From Anaerolineaceae bacterium oral taxon 439 (GTDB lineage: Bacteria; Chloroflexota; Anaerolineae; Anaerolineales; Anaerolineaceae): a DNA stretch of 64,000 bases. Numbering within the stretch: the first letter of the stretch is position 1; every line of letters starts with the position of its first letter. Below the pieces are notes generated by a model. The model had not been told where the DNA came from. It made no database searches and saw only the letters and a program-made list of their open reading frames with translations. Both the position numbers and the translations under genes were made by a program. Below, in pieces: positions 44,278 to 51,522 of the stretch. The stretch is taken from positions 1,054,001 to 1,118,000 of the forward strand of contig CP017039.1 of assembly GCA_001717545.1 (NCBI GenBank). The letters are read 5' to 3'.

Positions 44278-44892
44278 CTATTGCAGCACGAATTCGCTTC
44301 CGCGGACTTCGAGCTTTTGAATCTGCATGACGCGAAGAACGAGGCGGAAATAGTCGGTTCCCTCGCGCGGAACCATGTCGAGCGTTCCCACGACCCGAAC
44401 CCAGTCGTTGTCGATTAAATCGTCGCCGCTGTAGTCGATTTCGAATCCGGCGGACCCATCGTTCCCGCAGCATCCCGGTCCATAGCGCATGACGTATTGT
44501 TCGACGACGATCCTTCCCTGGAACGGATATTCGGACCGCTTGTAAAGCCCTTCGAGCGAGATGATCTTGCCGATGTAGTCCGGGGCGTTAACGTATATGT
44601 CGTTGCATTGCGCAATGAACATTTTTTCGCCGATCTGGATATCGACGCCGGCGACCGGCGTTTCGGTCGGGTAGACTTCGTGACGGACGGTCGGGACGCC
44701 GGAAAAGGGCGTTTCGCTCGGCCGGACCGGAATCGCCATCGGCGTCGGCGTTTCGGTTGGGAACTCCGACGTCGGCGTCGCAGTGAAATCGACGAAAGAA
44801 ACCGGCGCCGACTTATCGGCGCAGCCGGTCAGGAGCATCCCTGACAGGATGCTCATCACGAGGAGCAGCTTAAAGCCGCGAATACGGATCAT
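44278..44892 (-). CDS. Lipoprotein with DUF1980/YcgQ-like C-terminal domain, zinc operon
   Basis: A 204-residue lipoprotein: signal peptide and lipobox LLTGC, a Pro/Thr linker (TPTSEFPTETPTP), then a beta-barrel-like domain. YIGKIISLEGLYKRSEYPFQ, the paired cysteines in YGPGCCGND and WVRVVGTLDM match the C-terminal domain of DUF1980 (YcgQ/TIGR03943), proteins under Zur control beside zinc-handling genes in Bacillus. Usually this domain follows membrane helices; here it is a free lipoprotein. It lies 14 bases after znuB, so it is the fifth gene of the zinc operon. A zinc-binding or delivery role is plausible. Confidence 0.78.
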   Translation of the reverse strand: MIRIRGFKLLLVMSILSGMLLTGCADKSAPVSFVDFTATPTSEFPTETPTPMAIPVRPSETPFSGVPTVRHEVYPTETPVAGVDIQIGEKMFIAQCNDIYVNAPDYIGKIISLEGLYKRSEYPFQGRIVVEQYVMRYGPGCCGNDGSAGFEIDYSGDDLIDNDWVRVVGTLDMVPREGTDYFRLVLRVMQIQKLEVRGSEFVLQ

Positions 44893-44906
44893 AATCCCCT
44901 CCGATC

Positions 44907-45740
44907 TCAGGATCCTCGCCGGAGCTTTCCGGCAAGGGCAAACAGGGCGAAAAACGCCAGCTGCATCGTAACGACGGAAGCGCCGGCCGGCGTCGCGGCG
45001 AAATACGAGAGCGACAGCCCGGCGATAAAGCTGACGATCGCCAACAGCGCAGCGCAGACGATTACGGCGCGGAACGACTTGAAAACGCGCATTGCGGTCA
45101 GCGCCGGCAGGATCAGCAGGCTCGAAATCAGCAGCGCGCCCATCATCCGCATTCCCAGAACGACGGTAATCGCGGTCAGCCCCGCGATCAGCATATTATA
45201 GCCGTCGACGCGCAGCCCGGTCGTGCGGGCGAAAGCTTCGTCGAACGTGATCAGGAAGATCCGGTTATAGAAGACGACGTAGAGGATCAGGACGGAAACC
45301 GACAGTACGATTGAAAACGTTACGTCGCTTTTACTCATCGCTAAAATTGTCCCGAACATGTAGTTACAGACGTCGGTCGTCATTCCGGTCGACGCCGAGA
45401 TAATCAGGACGCCGATCGCCAGTGATCCCGTCGAGATCAGCGCGATCGCTGCGTCGCCTTTAATTTTCGCGCTTTCGTTCAGCCGGAGCAGGAGAAACGC
45501 GATCAGGACCGTCGCCGGAATCGAAACGCGGAGCGGATCGAGATCGAGCGCCGTCGCCAGCGCCAGCGCCGCGAATCCGACATGCGACAGGCCGTCCCCG
45601 ATCATCGCGTAACGCTTAAGAACCAGGCTGACCCCTAAGAGAGCGGCGCAGAGCGCGACCAGGATCCCGACGATAAACGCCCGGACCATGAACGGAAACG
45701 ACAGCATTTGTATAACGTTCCCGAAAAAGGCCTCGATCAT
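44907..45740 (-). CDS. znuB: ZnuB-type zinc ABC transporter permease
   Basis: A 277-residue polytopic ABC-3 family permease with about eight membrane helices. Markers are LGVSLVLKRYAMIGDGLSHVGF and ATTGLRVDGYNMLIAGLTAI-like ARTTGLRVDGYNML, plus the metal-family stretch LGMRMMGALLISSLLILPA. It forms the channel for Zn2+ (Mn2+ is possible in this family). Its gene overlaps znuC by four bases. Confidence 0.92.
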   Translation of the reverse strand: MIEAFFGNVIQMLSFPFMVRAFIVGILVALCAALLGVSLVLKRYAMIGDGLSHVGFAALALATALDLDPLRVSIPATVLIAFLLLRLNESAKIKGDAAIALISTGSLAIGVLIISASTGMTTDVCNYMFGTILAMSKSDVTFSIVLSVSVLILYVVFYNRIFLITFDEAFARTTGLRVDGYNMLIAGLTAITVVLGMRMMGALLISSLLILPALTAMRVFKSFRAVIVCAALLAIVSFIAGLSLSYFAATPAGASVVTMQLAFFALFALAGKLRRGS

Positions 45741-46444
45741 AGCTGCGTCCCTTCCCGGTAAAAACGCCCGAGCGGCGTCTCGACATATTCAGCCGTCGGC
45801 CCGAAAAAGAGGGGACGGTTATTCAGGTGCAGGATGTGGGACGCGCCGACCACGGCGTTATGAATATCATGTGAGATCATGACGATCGTGATCCGTTCTT
45901 CCGCGTTGACCGTCTGGATAATTTCGTATAGCTCCTTGGTGACGAGCGGGTCGAGACTGGCTCCCGGTTCGTCGAGAACAAGGAGCTTTTCGGTGGCGCA
46001 GAATGCGCGCGCGAGCAGGACGCGCTGCTGCTGGCCGCCGGAGAGTTCCCCGTAGGGACGGCGTTTCAGCGCGTCGAGCCTGAAACGGCTGAGCGCGCTT
46101 TCCGCGCGGCGGCGTTCGTTCGCGCCGAAGAACGGGCGCTTCCCGAGTCGGGACATGCAGCCGGAGCGGACGATTTCGAAGACGGACGCCGGGAAGCTGC
46201 GCTGAATTTCGGTTTGCTGCGGGAGGTAGCCGATTTCGGTCGGGCGCAGTCCGTCTCCGAATTCGATTTCACCCTGCGCCGGGGTTTTCAATCCGACGAG
46301 CGCTTTAACGAGCGTGCTTTTTCCGGAACCGTTTTCCCCAACGATACAAAGATAATCACCGGGATTGACCGAAAAGGTCAACCCGGTGACGACTGGTCGG
46401 CGATCATACGCTAAGGTTACGTCGCGACAGGAAATATATGCCAT
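45737..46444 (-). CDS. znuC: ZnuC-type zinc ABC transporter ATPase
   Basis: A 235-residue ABC ATPase with Walker A GENGSGKST, signature LSGGQQQRVLLARAF, Walker B LLVLDEPGASLD and switch ISHDIHN. YLPQQTEIQRSFPASV is typical of metal-family ATPases. It powers import with ZnuB. The weak hairpin in the 65 bases after znuA could dampen expression relative to znuA. Confidence 0.93.
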   Translation of the reverse strand: MAYISCRDVTLAYDRRPVVTGLTFSVNPGDYLCIVGENGSGKSTLVKALVGLKTPAQGEIEFGDGLRPTEIGYLPQQTEIQRSFPASVFEIVRSGCMSRLGKRPFFGANERRRAESALSRFRLDALKRRPYGELSGGQQQRVLLARAFCATEKLLVLDEPGASLDPLVTKELYEIIQTVNAEERITIVMISHDIHNAVVGASHILHLNNRPLFFGPTAEYVETPLGRFYREGTQL

Positions 46445-46509
46445 TTCTGAATTGCGTCTCTTTCTGATTCCTGAGCGCTTTTTTAAATTCCCTGACAGGG
46501 GACCCGTTT

Positions 46510-47646
46510 TTAATAAAGCGCCTCTTTCAACACGATCAGGTTCTTTTTCATTAAATCATAGTAGGTGACGCCGGATTCAAAATCCTGTTTTGAAACGTTA
46601 TGTGCGGAATGAATTTCGCGCGTCTTCGCGCCTGTCGCTTCGGCGATTGCGTTGGCGATTTTCTGATTCGAGAATTCGATGTAGAAGACGATCGGAATCT
46701 GATGCTCCTTGACTTCGTCGATCAGGAACGCGATCGTTCCGGCACTGGCTTCCGTATCGGTCGAGCAGCCGGTAAAAGCGGCGAAGTAATTCAGCCCGTA
46801 CGCGTCGGCAAGGTACCTGAGTGGGAAGCGGTCGCCGACGATGATCGTTTTCCGGACGGCGCCGGCGACGAGGTCCTTGTACTCTTTATCGAGGTCGGCT
46901 AATTTCGCGGCGTAAGCTCCCGCGTTGGCGGCGTAGACGTCCGCGTTCGCGGGATCGAGCTCGCTGAGGGTTTTGCCCAGCTTGTTGACGATAATCATCG
47001 CGTTTCTGGGAGACGTCCAGACGTGTTCGTCGAGCTCGATTTCATGGTCATGGTCATGGTCGTCATGGGTATCGTGGTCGTGGTCGTCATGCCTATCGTG
47101 GTCGTGGTCGTCATGGGTATCGTGGTCGTGGTCGTCATGCCTATCGTGGTCGTCATGGTCGTCATGTGCGTCGTGGTCACGGTCGTCGTGCACGTCATGG
47201 TCGTCATGGTCGTCGTGGTCATGGTCGTCGTGCGCGTCGTGGTCGTCATGGTCATGGTCGTGTTCCATGCCCTCGACGATCTCTTCCGGAACCGCGTCGA
47301 CCATCTCGATCATGCGGACCGTTTTCGGGGCGGATTCGCCGAACGATTCGAGGATCCGTTCAACCCATTCTTCGTTTTCACCGCCGGTCGCTACGAAAAG
47401 CCCGGCCTGCTGGATTTCGATCATGTCCTTCGGCGTAGGCTCGAACGAATGGCTTTCGGCGCCCGGAGGAAGGAGCATTTTAACCTGGACCAGGTCGCCG
47501 CCGACGGCGCGGACGAAATCGTAACCGGGAAAGTTCGTCGTTACGACTTTAATCGGGTCCGCGGCGAGCGCAGCCGAGGCGAAGGCCAGCGCCGCAGCCA
47601 GCGCGAGAAAAACAATCGTGAATTTTTTGCTGTCTTTATTAAACAT
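46510..47646 (-). CDS. znuA: ZnuA zinc-binding protein with giant His/Asp loop
   Basis: A 378-residue exported cluster A-I binding protein (signal peptide ending SAALAAD). Metal ligands lie at the His of GAESHSFEP, at DEHVWTSPRNAM, and at the C-terminal part (IVGDRFPLRYLADAYGL keeps the family pattern, with Arg where a His is common). Between about residues 129 and 201 an acidic loop contains roughly 27 His among 73 residues, made of repeated HDxHDDHD units. Such loops act as zinc traps or sensors in ZnuA. The DNA is a run of 24-base repeats (47044-47262). It passes zinc to ZnuBC. Confidence 0.94.
   Translation of the reverse strand: MFNKDSKKFTIVFLALAAALAFASAALAADPIKVVTTNFPGYDFVRAVGGDLVQVKMLLPPGAESHSFEPTPKDMIEIQQAGLFVATGGENEEWVERILESFGESAPKTVRMIEMVDAVPEEIVEGMEHDHDHDDHDAHDDHDHDDHDDHDVHDDRDHDAHDDHDDHDRHDDHDHDTHDDHDHDRHDDHDHDTHDDHDHDHEIELDEHVWTSPRNAMIIVNKLGKTLSELDPANADVYAANAGAYAAKLADLDKEYKDLVAGAVRKTIIVGDRFPLRYLADAYGLNYFAAFTGCSTDTEASAGTIAFLIDEVKEHQIPIVFYIEFSNQKIANAIAEATGAKTREIHSAHNVSKQDFESGVTYYDLMKKNLIVLKEALY
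47044..47262. repeat. 24-base tandem repeat array inside znuA
   Basis: On the plus strand the unit reads GTCGTCATGGGTATCGTGG plus TCGTG, with an alternating variant having CCTATC for GGTATC. Several copies are exact neighbours in 47062-47150 and degrade beyond. The repeat encodes His/Asp octets, so unit number could change by slippage without frameshift. Confidence 0.85.
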
Positions 47647-47743
47647 GTTCTTTGTCTTACCTTTCTTACAGATCAGATTTGGATTTGTGATTCAAGCTGA
47701 ACGTCGACGCGGTTTCCCGGCGTCGATATCCAGGGCCGAACCG

Positions 47744-48181
47744 CTAACCCGTTGATTGATTTCCGCCGGTCTTTGTCCCGGCGCAGTTTTCACAGACGCC
47801 GGAAAAAACGCGTTCGGCGCAGGACAGGCGGAAGTGATGTTCCGAACGGAGATGCGCTTCGAAGGAGGAAAGCGCGCTGCAATCCAGCCGCTCGACCTTG
47901 CCGCAGGCGCTGCATTTCAGTTCAATCTGGCCGGCGGATCTGGCGCGGTCCGGGTCGAACCGGAACCGGGTCAGCTTTTGCGCGTCGTCGAAAAAGCTGA
48001 CGATCCGTTTTTCTTCGGCGAGCCTCTTCAGCATCCGGTAAACGGTCGTGCGGCTGACTTTTTCGCCGTTCGCGAGGAGCGCTTCATGCAGCGATTCGAC
48101 GTCGAACGTCTTCTCCGGATTCGCTGCGAGAAAATTCAGGATGACGGCCCGTTGTCGGGTCCGGTAGGTTAAATCTTTCAT
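47744..48181 (-). CDS. zur: Fur-family regulator, Zur-like
   Basis: A 145-residue Fur-family repressor: winged-helix N terminus (YRTRQRAVILNFLAANP, VSRTTVYRMLKRLAEE) and a C-terminal dimer domain with two CxxC pairs (CSAC and CENC) that bind structural zinc, plus His-rich EAHLRSEHHF. It is the first gene of the znu operon and has a promoter-overlapping palindrome, which argues for Zur rather than Fur or Mur. It would shut the operon when zinc is plentiful. znuA follows 97 bases later. Confidence 0.88.
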   Translation of the reverse strand: MKDLTYRTRQRAVILNFLAANPEKTFDVESLHEALLANGEKVSRTTVYRMLKRLAEEKRIVSFFDDAQKLTRFRFDPDRARSAGQIELKCSACGKVERLDCSALSSFEAHLRSEHHFRLSCAERVFSGVCENCAGTKTGGNQSTG

Positions 48182-48217
48182 GCGCTCCTTTCGGGCTGTG
48201 CCTTCGGCTCTCGTTTT

Positions 48218-48250
48218 CCGATATGAAATTGAAATTCAATTTCATATCGG
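48218..48250. promoter_or_regulatory. 33-base perfect palindrome, probable Zur operator
   Basis: Two 16-base arms (CCGATATGAAATTGAA and its exact complement) flank a single A. The palindrome starts six bases past the -10 of the minus-strand promoter, so a bound repressor would cover the transcription start. The TGAAATTGAAATTCAATTTCA core resembles Fur-family boxes. Confidence 0.85.
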
Positions 48251-48255
48251 GAGGT

Positions 48256-48284
48256 ATTGTACCGGAAATTGAAAATTTGTCAAC
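48256..48284 (-). promoter_or_regulatory. Promoter of the zur-znu operon
   Basis: TTGACA (48284-48279 on the minus strand) and TACAAT (48261-48256) are separated by exactly 17 bases. This is the best sigma-70 consensus in the window. Confidence 0.85.
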
Positions 48285-48381
48285 CGGGCTGATCTGGAAA
48301 CGCGCGGCAGGCCTGCCTCCGTATCACTTGAATTTTTCGCCGTGAACGGTCGGGCGCACGGGCGCGATTATAATTTTTCTG

Positions 48382-49269
48382 ATGACGAAGAGATTTTTAT
48401 TTGCCGCATGCTTAGTTTGTTTCTTCTTAGCCGGATGCGCTCCGGAGCCGACGGCGACGCCGACGTTAAGCGCGACGCCGGAGAATACGGCGACGCCTGA
48501 ACCGACGCTGACGCCGACGCCGCTGCCGTCGGTCGCGGTCGTCAACGGGATTTATATTCCTGAAGAGGACCTGGCCCGCGAGACGGAGAACCTTATTCGC
48601 GCCGCGAGCGATTTGGGAACGGGCGCGCCGGAAGACGCGCGGAGCGAAGCCCTCGACGGACTTATCGATCAGGCGCTGCTGATCGCTTACGCGCGGGACA
48701 GCGGGTATGTTTCCGATCCGGAGGCGATCGACGCGCGGATCCTGACGCTCGTTACGGCGATTGGCGGAGAGGGCGCGTTTCAGGACTGGCAGTGGCGGAA
48801 CGGGTATACGGCGGAAAGCTTCCGCCGCGCGCTGGACGCTGAGCTGGCGGTCGCGTTCGCGCGGGAGAAACTGATCACGGAGGCCCTTCCGCAGGTTGAA
48901 CAGATTCATGCCTATCAGATCCTGACCGATTCGAAATCGGCGGCGCAGGGGTATCTCGATAAACTCGCGCTGGGATTCGATTTTGTTTCGCTGGCGCGAA
49001 CGGAGGACACGATCAGCGGCGGCGATCTGGATTGGATCGCGCGCGGAGTTCTCGTTTACCCTGAGCTCGAAGACGCGCTTTTCGCGCTCGGAACGGGAGA
49101 GACGACGCCGATTCTGGAAACGGAGCTGGGCTTTCATCTTTTGTACGCCGCTGAACGGTCGACCGATCGCCCCCTGTCGCAGCAGGTCCGTGAAACGGTG
49201 GAGCGACTGATTCTTTCGAATTGGCTGGAAGCGGCCCGCGGAAGCGCGGATCTTCAGCGGCTCGATTAG
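48382..49269 (+). CDS. PpiC/PrsA-like peptidyl-prolyl isomerase lipoprotein
   Basis: A 295-residue lipoprotein (lipobox LAGC) with a Thr/Pro linker, then a SurA/PrsA-type N-terminal helical part (VAVVNGIYIPEEDLARE, DGLIDQALLIAYA) and a parvulin domain (IHAYQILTDSKSAAQGYLDK, ISGGDLDWIARG, LETELGFHLLYAAER). It would help fold exported proteins. No Shine-Dalgarno is visible; TATAAT ends seven bases before the ATG, so the message is probably leaderless. The next gene follows 15 bases later. Confidence 0.87.
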   Translation: MTKRFLFAACLVCFFLAGCAPEPTATPTLSATPENTATPEPTLTPTPLPSVAVVNGIYIPEEDLARETENLIRAASDLGTGAPEDARSEALDGLIDQALLIAYARDSGYVSDPEAIDARILTLVTAIGGEGAFQDWQWRNGYTAESFRRALDAELAVAFAREKLITEALPQVEQIHAYQILTDSKSAAQGYLDKLALGFDFVSLARTEDTISGGDLDWIARGVLVYPELEDALFALGTGETTPILETELGFHLLYAAERSTDRPLSQQVRETVERLILSNWLEAARGSADLQRLD

Positions 49270-49284
49270 AGGCCCGGCGCTGCG

Positions 49285-50097
49285 ATGGCTGAGCCGAGGT
49301 TTGATCCGGATTTATTGAATCGACGGGCGGAACGGCGCGCGAAACGGCGCCGCGGCCGGTTCTGGCATTTTTTTTCGATCGTTTTGGGCATTCTTGGCGT
49401 GGCTTTCCTGGTCCGGCTGATTACGGCATCGGTATCGCGGACGCGGAACGCGGGTTCGCCGTTGGCGACCGCGACCGCGGCTGAGCCGCAGTTTAAAGCC
49501 TATCAGACGCTGTATGAAGCGCTGTTCGTGACGCCGACGCGGACGGCGACCGCAACTTTGACGGCGACCGTCCCAACAGCGACAGAATCGCCGCTTCCAA
49601 CGGAAACGGGAACGCCGACGCCGACGATGACGGCGACCGCGACGGCCCGGATCGGAACGAAAGCCCCTGACGGCGGGAAGCCGCGCCCGGCGGCGGAAAC
49701 CCCGTCCTCGCTGACGCCGGAGGACGATTATCCGTTTAAAGTTCTCGGAGAACCGGGAGCGATTAACGCGAACATGATCTATCAGAATTCGAACTGCTCC
49801 TGGATGGGCGTCGCCGGGCTGGTTACTGACTTGAAGGGCGATCCGCTGGTCGGGTATTTCGTCCAGGTTGGCGGATTCGCGGACGGCGAGGTTCGCGAGA
49901 CGATGAGCGGGCTGTTCGAGATTTACGGTCCGTCGGGATATGAAATTACGCTGGCGCGTCCGGTTCAGCGGATCGAAGGTCCGCTCTGGATCCAGCTTTA
50001 TAATTCGGACCGGGAGCCGGTCTCCAAGCGGGTCTTTTTTGAGCCGAGCGAGAGCTGCGAGCGGAGCCTGATCCTGATCAATTTTCAGAAGGATTGA
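49285..50097 (+). CDS. Single-pass membrane protein with Thr/Pro linker and beta domain
   Basis: A 270-residue protein with a basic cytoplasmic start (RRAERRAKRRRGRFW), one membrane helix (FFSIVLGILGVAFLVRLI), a long Thr-rich linker (TPTRTATATLTATVPTA) and a C-terminal beta-rich domain (SNCSWMGVAGLVTDLKGDPL, VQVGGFADGEVRETMSG), which looks like a carboxypeptidase-regulatory or transthyretin-like fold. It lies in a cluster with the PpiC lipoprotein and the third GDC protein. Function unknown. Confidence 0.75.
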   Translation: MAEPRFDPDLLNRRAERRAKRRRGRFWHFFSIVLGILGVAFLVRLITASVSRTRNAGSPLATATAAEPQFKAYQTLYEALFVTPTRTATATLTATVPTATESPLPTETGTPTPTMTATATARIGTKAPDGGKPRPAAETPSSLTPEDDYPFKVLGEPGAINANMIYQNSNCSWMGVAGLVTDLKGDPLVGYFVQVGGFADGEVRETMSGLFEIYGPSGYEITLARPVQRIEGPLWIQLYNSDREPVSKRVFFEPSESCERSLILINFQKD

Positions 50098-50134
50098 GAG
50101 GTCCGGCTCAGGGAGCCGGGACGGAGGTTGAATC

Positions 50135-51184
50135 ATGAATCATCAGATACCAGGGAGCATAAAGCCGTTCGGGCGGAAAACCGTCGTTTTCGCGACGGCT
50201 GCATTCGCGTTCCTGATTGCCGGCTGCGGCATCCGGCAGGCGCAGGACGATCAATTAGCGACGCAGGTCGCCGTCGCCTCGACAGAAATCAATCAGACGA
50301 TTGTCGCTGATTGGACGCTGACGCCGACGGAAACGCCGGTCCCGACCGAGACGGCGACGCCGACGATCACCGAAATCGCAGGGACGGCGACGCCGGACGA
50401 ACGGCCGCTGGCTGAAAACTGGCAGAGCTGGCCCATCGTTCCGGAAATTTCCGATACCGCGAAGCGGATTTTCCGTCAGGGCGTCGACGAATTCGGGACG
50501 AATCCGCGCGTCTTCTCGAAGATTGGCGACTGCCAGTCGGTCCCGAACGTATTTTTAGGGATTTACGGGATGGGTTATGAAGGGATGCTGAGCGCTGAAG
50601 ACGCGTATTTGCAGACCGCGATCGACTATTTCCATGACGCGTTCCTGATGGAGAGTCTGGCGGTTCATGATGGGATGAGCGTCGGATCGGCGCTGACGAC
50701 GACCTGGTCGGATCCGAAACGCTGTGAAAAAGGGGAAAATCCGATTCTCTGCGAAATCCGGCTGCATAATCCTTCGATCATGTTTGTGAACCTGGGGACG
50801 AACTGGGTCGACGGCCTGGGAATGGACGTGTATTACGAGTATCTGGCGGAGATCGTGGATATCCTGATCAGCCATGGCGTGCTGCCGATCCTGACGAGCA
50901 AGGCGGACGACGTCGAGGGTGGGAACTGGATTAATCGCGTCACTGCGCAGGTCGCCCGGGACTATGATATTCCGTTTTATAACTTCTGGGCGGTTGCGCA
51001 GCTGTTAGTCAATCAGGGCCTTTCGCAGGAAAATCATATCTACCTGACGGTCGGCGCGTGGGATTACCGGAATTATCATGCGCTGCGCGTTTTAAACAAG
51101 GTCGGCGAGGCGATGGGCCTGTTTACTCCCGGGGCTACGCTTGCGCCGGCAGAGGACCCTGCGAAAACGCCCGCCGCTCCGTAG
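50135..51184 (+). CDS. SGNH-like GDC lipoprotein (paralogue 3)
   Basis: A 349-residue lipoprotein with lipobox IAGC (Cys31) and a Thr/Pro linker (TPTETPVPTETATPT). The domain shares with 33749 and 38347 the run VFSKIGDC, then DGMSVGSALTTTWSDP, RLHNPSIMFVNLGTNW, GGNWINRVTAQVA and YDIPFYNFWAVAQ. Block V is degenerate (SQENHIYLTVGAWDY). Closest to paralogue 2 in sequence, it may be a surface carbohydrate-binding or acyl-handling protein. A strong hairpin ends the transcript. Confidence 0.8.
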   Translation: MNHQIPGSIKPFGRKTVVFATAAFAFLIAGCGIRQAQDDQLATQVAVASTEINQTIVADWTLTPTETPVPTETATPTITEIAGTATPDERPLAENWQSWPIVPEISDTAKRIFRQGVDEFGTNPRVFSKIGDCQSVPNVFLGIYGMGYEGMLSAEDAYLQTAIDYFHDAFLMESLAVHDGMSVGSALTTTWSDPKRCEKGENPILCEIRLHNPSIMFVNLGTNWVDGLGMDVYYEYLAEIVDILISHGVLPILTSKADDVEGGNWINRVTAQVARDYDIPFYNFWAVAQLLVNQGLSQENHIYLTVGAWDYRNYHALRVLNKVGEAMGLFTPGATLAPAEDPAKTPAAP

Positions 51185-51201
51185 TCGGATCGTTTCGGGC
51201 T

Positions 51202-51241
51202 AAAAATAAAAAACCTTCGTTATCGAAGGTTTTTTATTTTT
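51202..51241. terminator. Bidirectional terminator after paralogue 3
   Basis: An 18-base-pair stem (AAAAATAAAAAACCTTCG and its complement) around TTAT, with T-runs on both strands. A second hairpin, GCCTTCTT-AAGAAGGC, follows at 51249-51269. Confidence 0.88.
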
Positions 51242-51269
51242 ATAAAAGGCCTTCTTATTTAAAGAAGGC

Positions 51270-51522
51270 AGAACGACTTGAGCCTTTTTCCCCCTACTGA
51301 CTGCGAAGTGCGATGTTCCAAAAGGTATGAGGTTATTATAGTGCGTCTGAGTTGCCTGTCAAGGGCCTGCGGCTGAGAATATGTTTAAGCCCATCTTATC
51401 GTCGTGGAACCGGGCCGGTAGGATTATGATTAGCGAGGGCGCCGTGCTTCGACTGGCAAAGGGAATCCGATGGCGATCGCAGTAATACGTCAGCTATCAT
51501 GATGATGAGAGGATTGACAGAT
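51270..51522. other. Gene-free leader of the UvrA-like gene
   Basis: No open frame longer than about 20 codons and no known RNA family is visible. A GTTATTATAGT stretch near 51330 could be a promoter. The last bases repeat ATGATGATG before AGAGGA, the ribosome site used by the next gene. Confidence 0.4.

Noticed and set aside
47044-47262. Repeats in znuA as a possible CRISPR array
   Set aside because: The units are contiguous without spacers and encode an in-frame His/Asp repeat; no cas gene is near.
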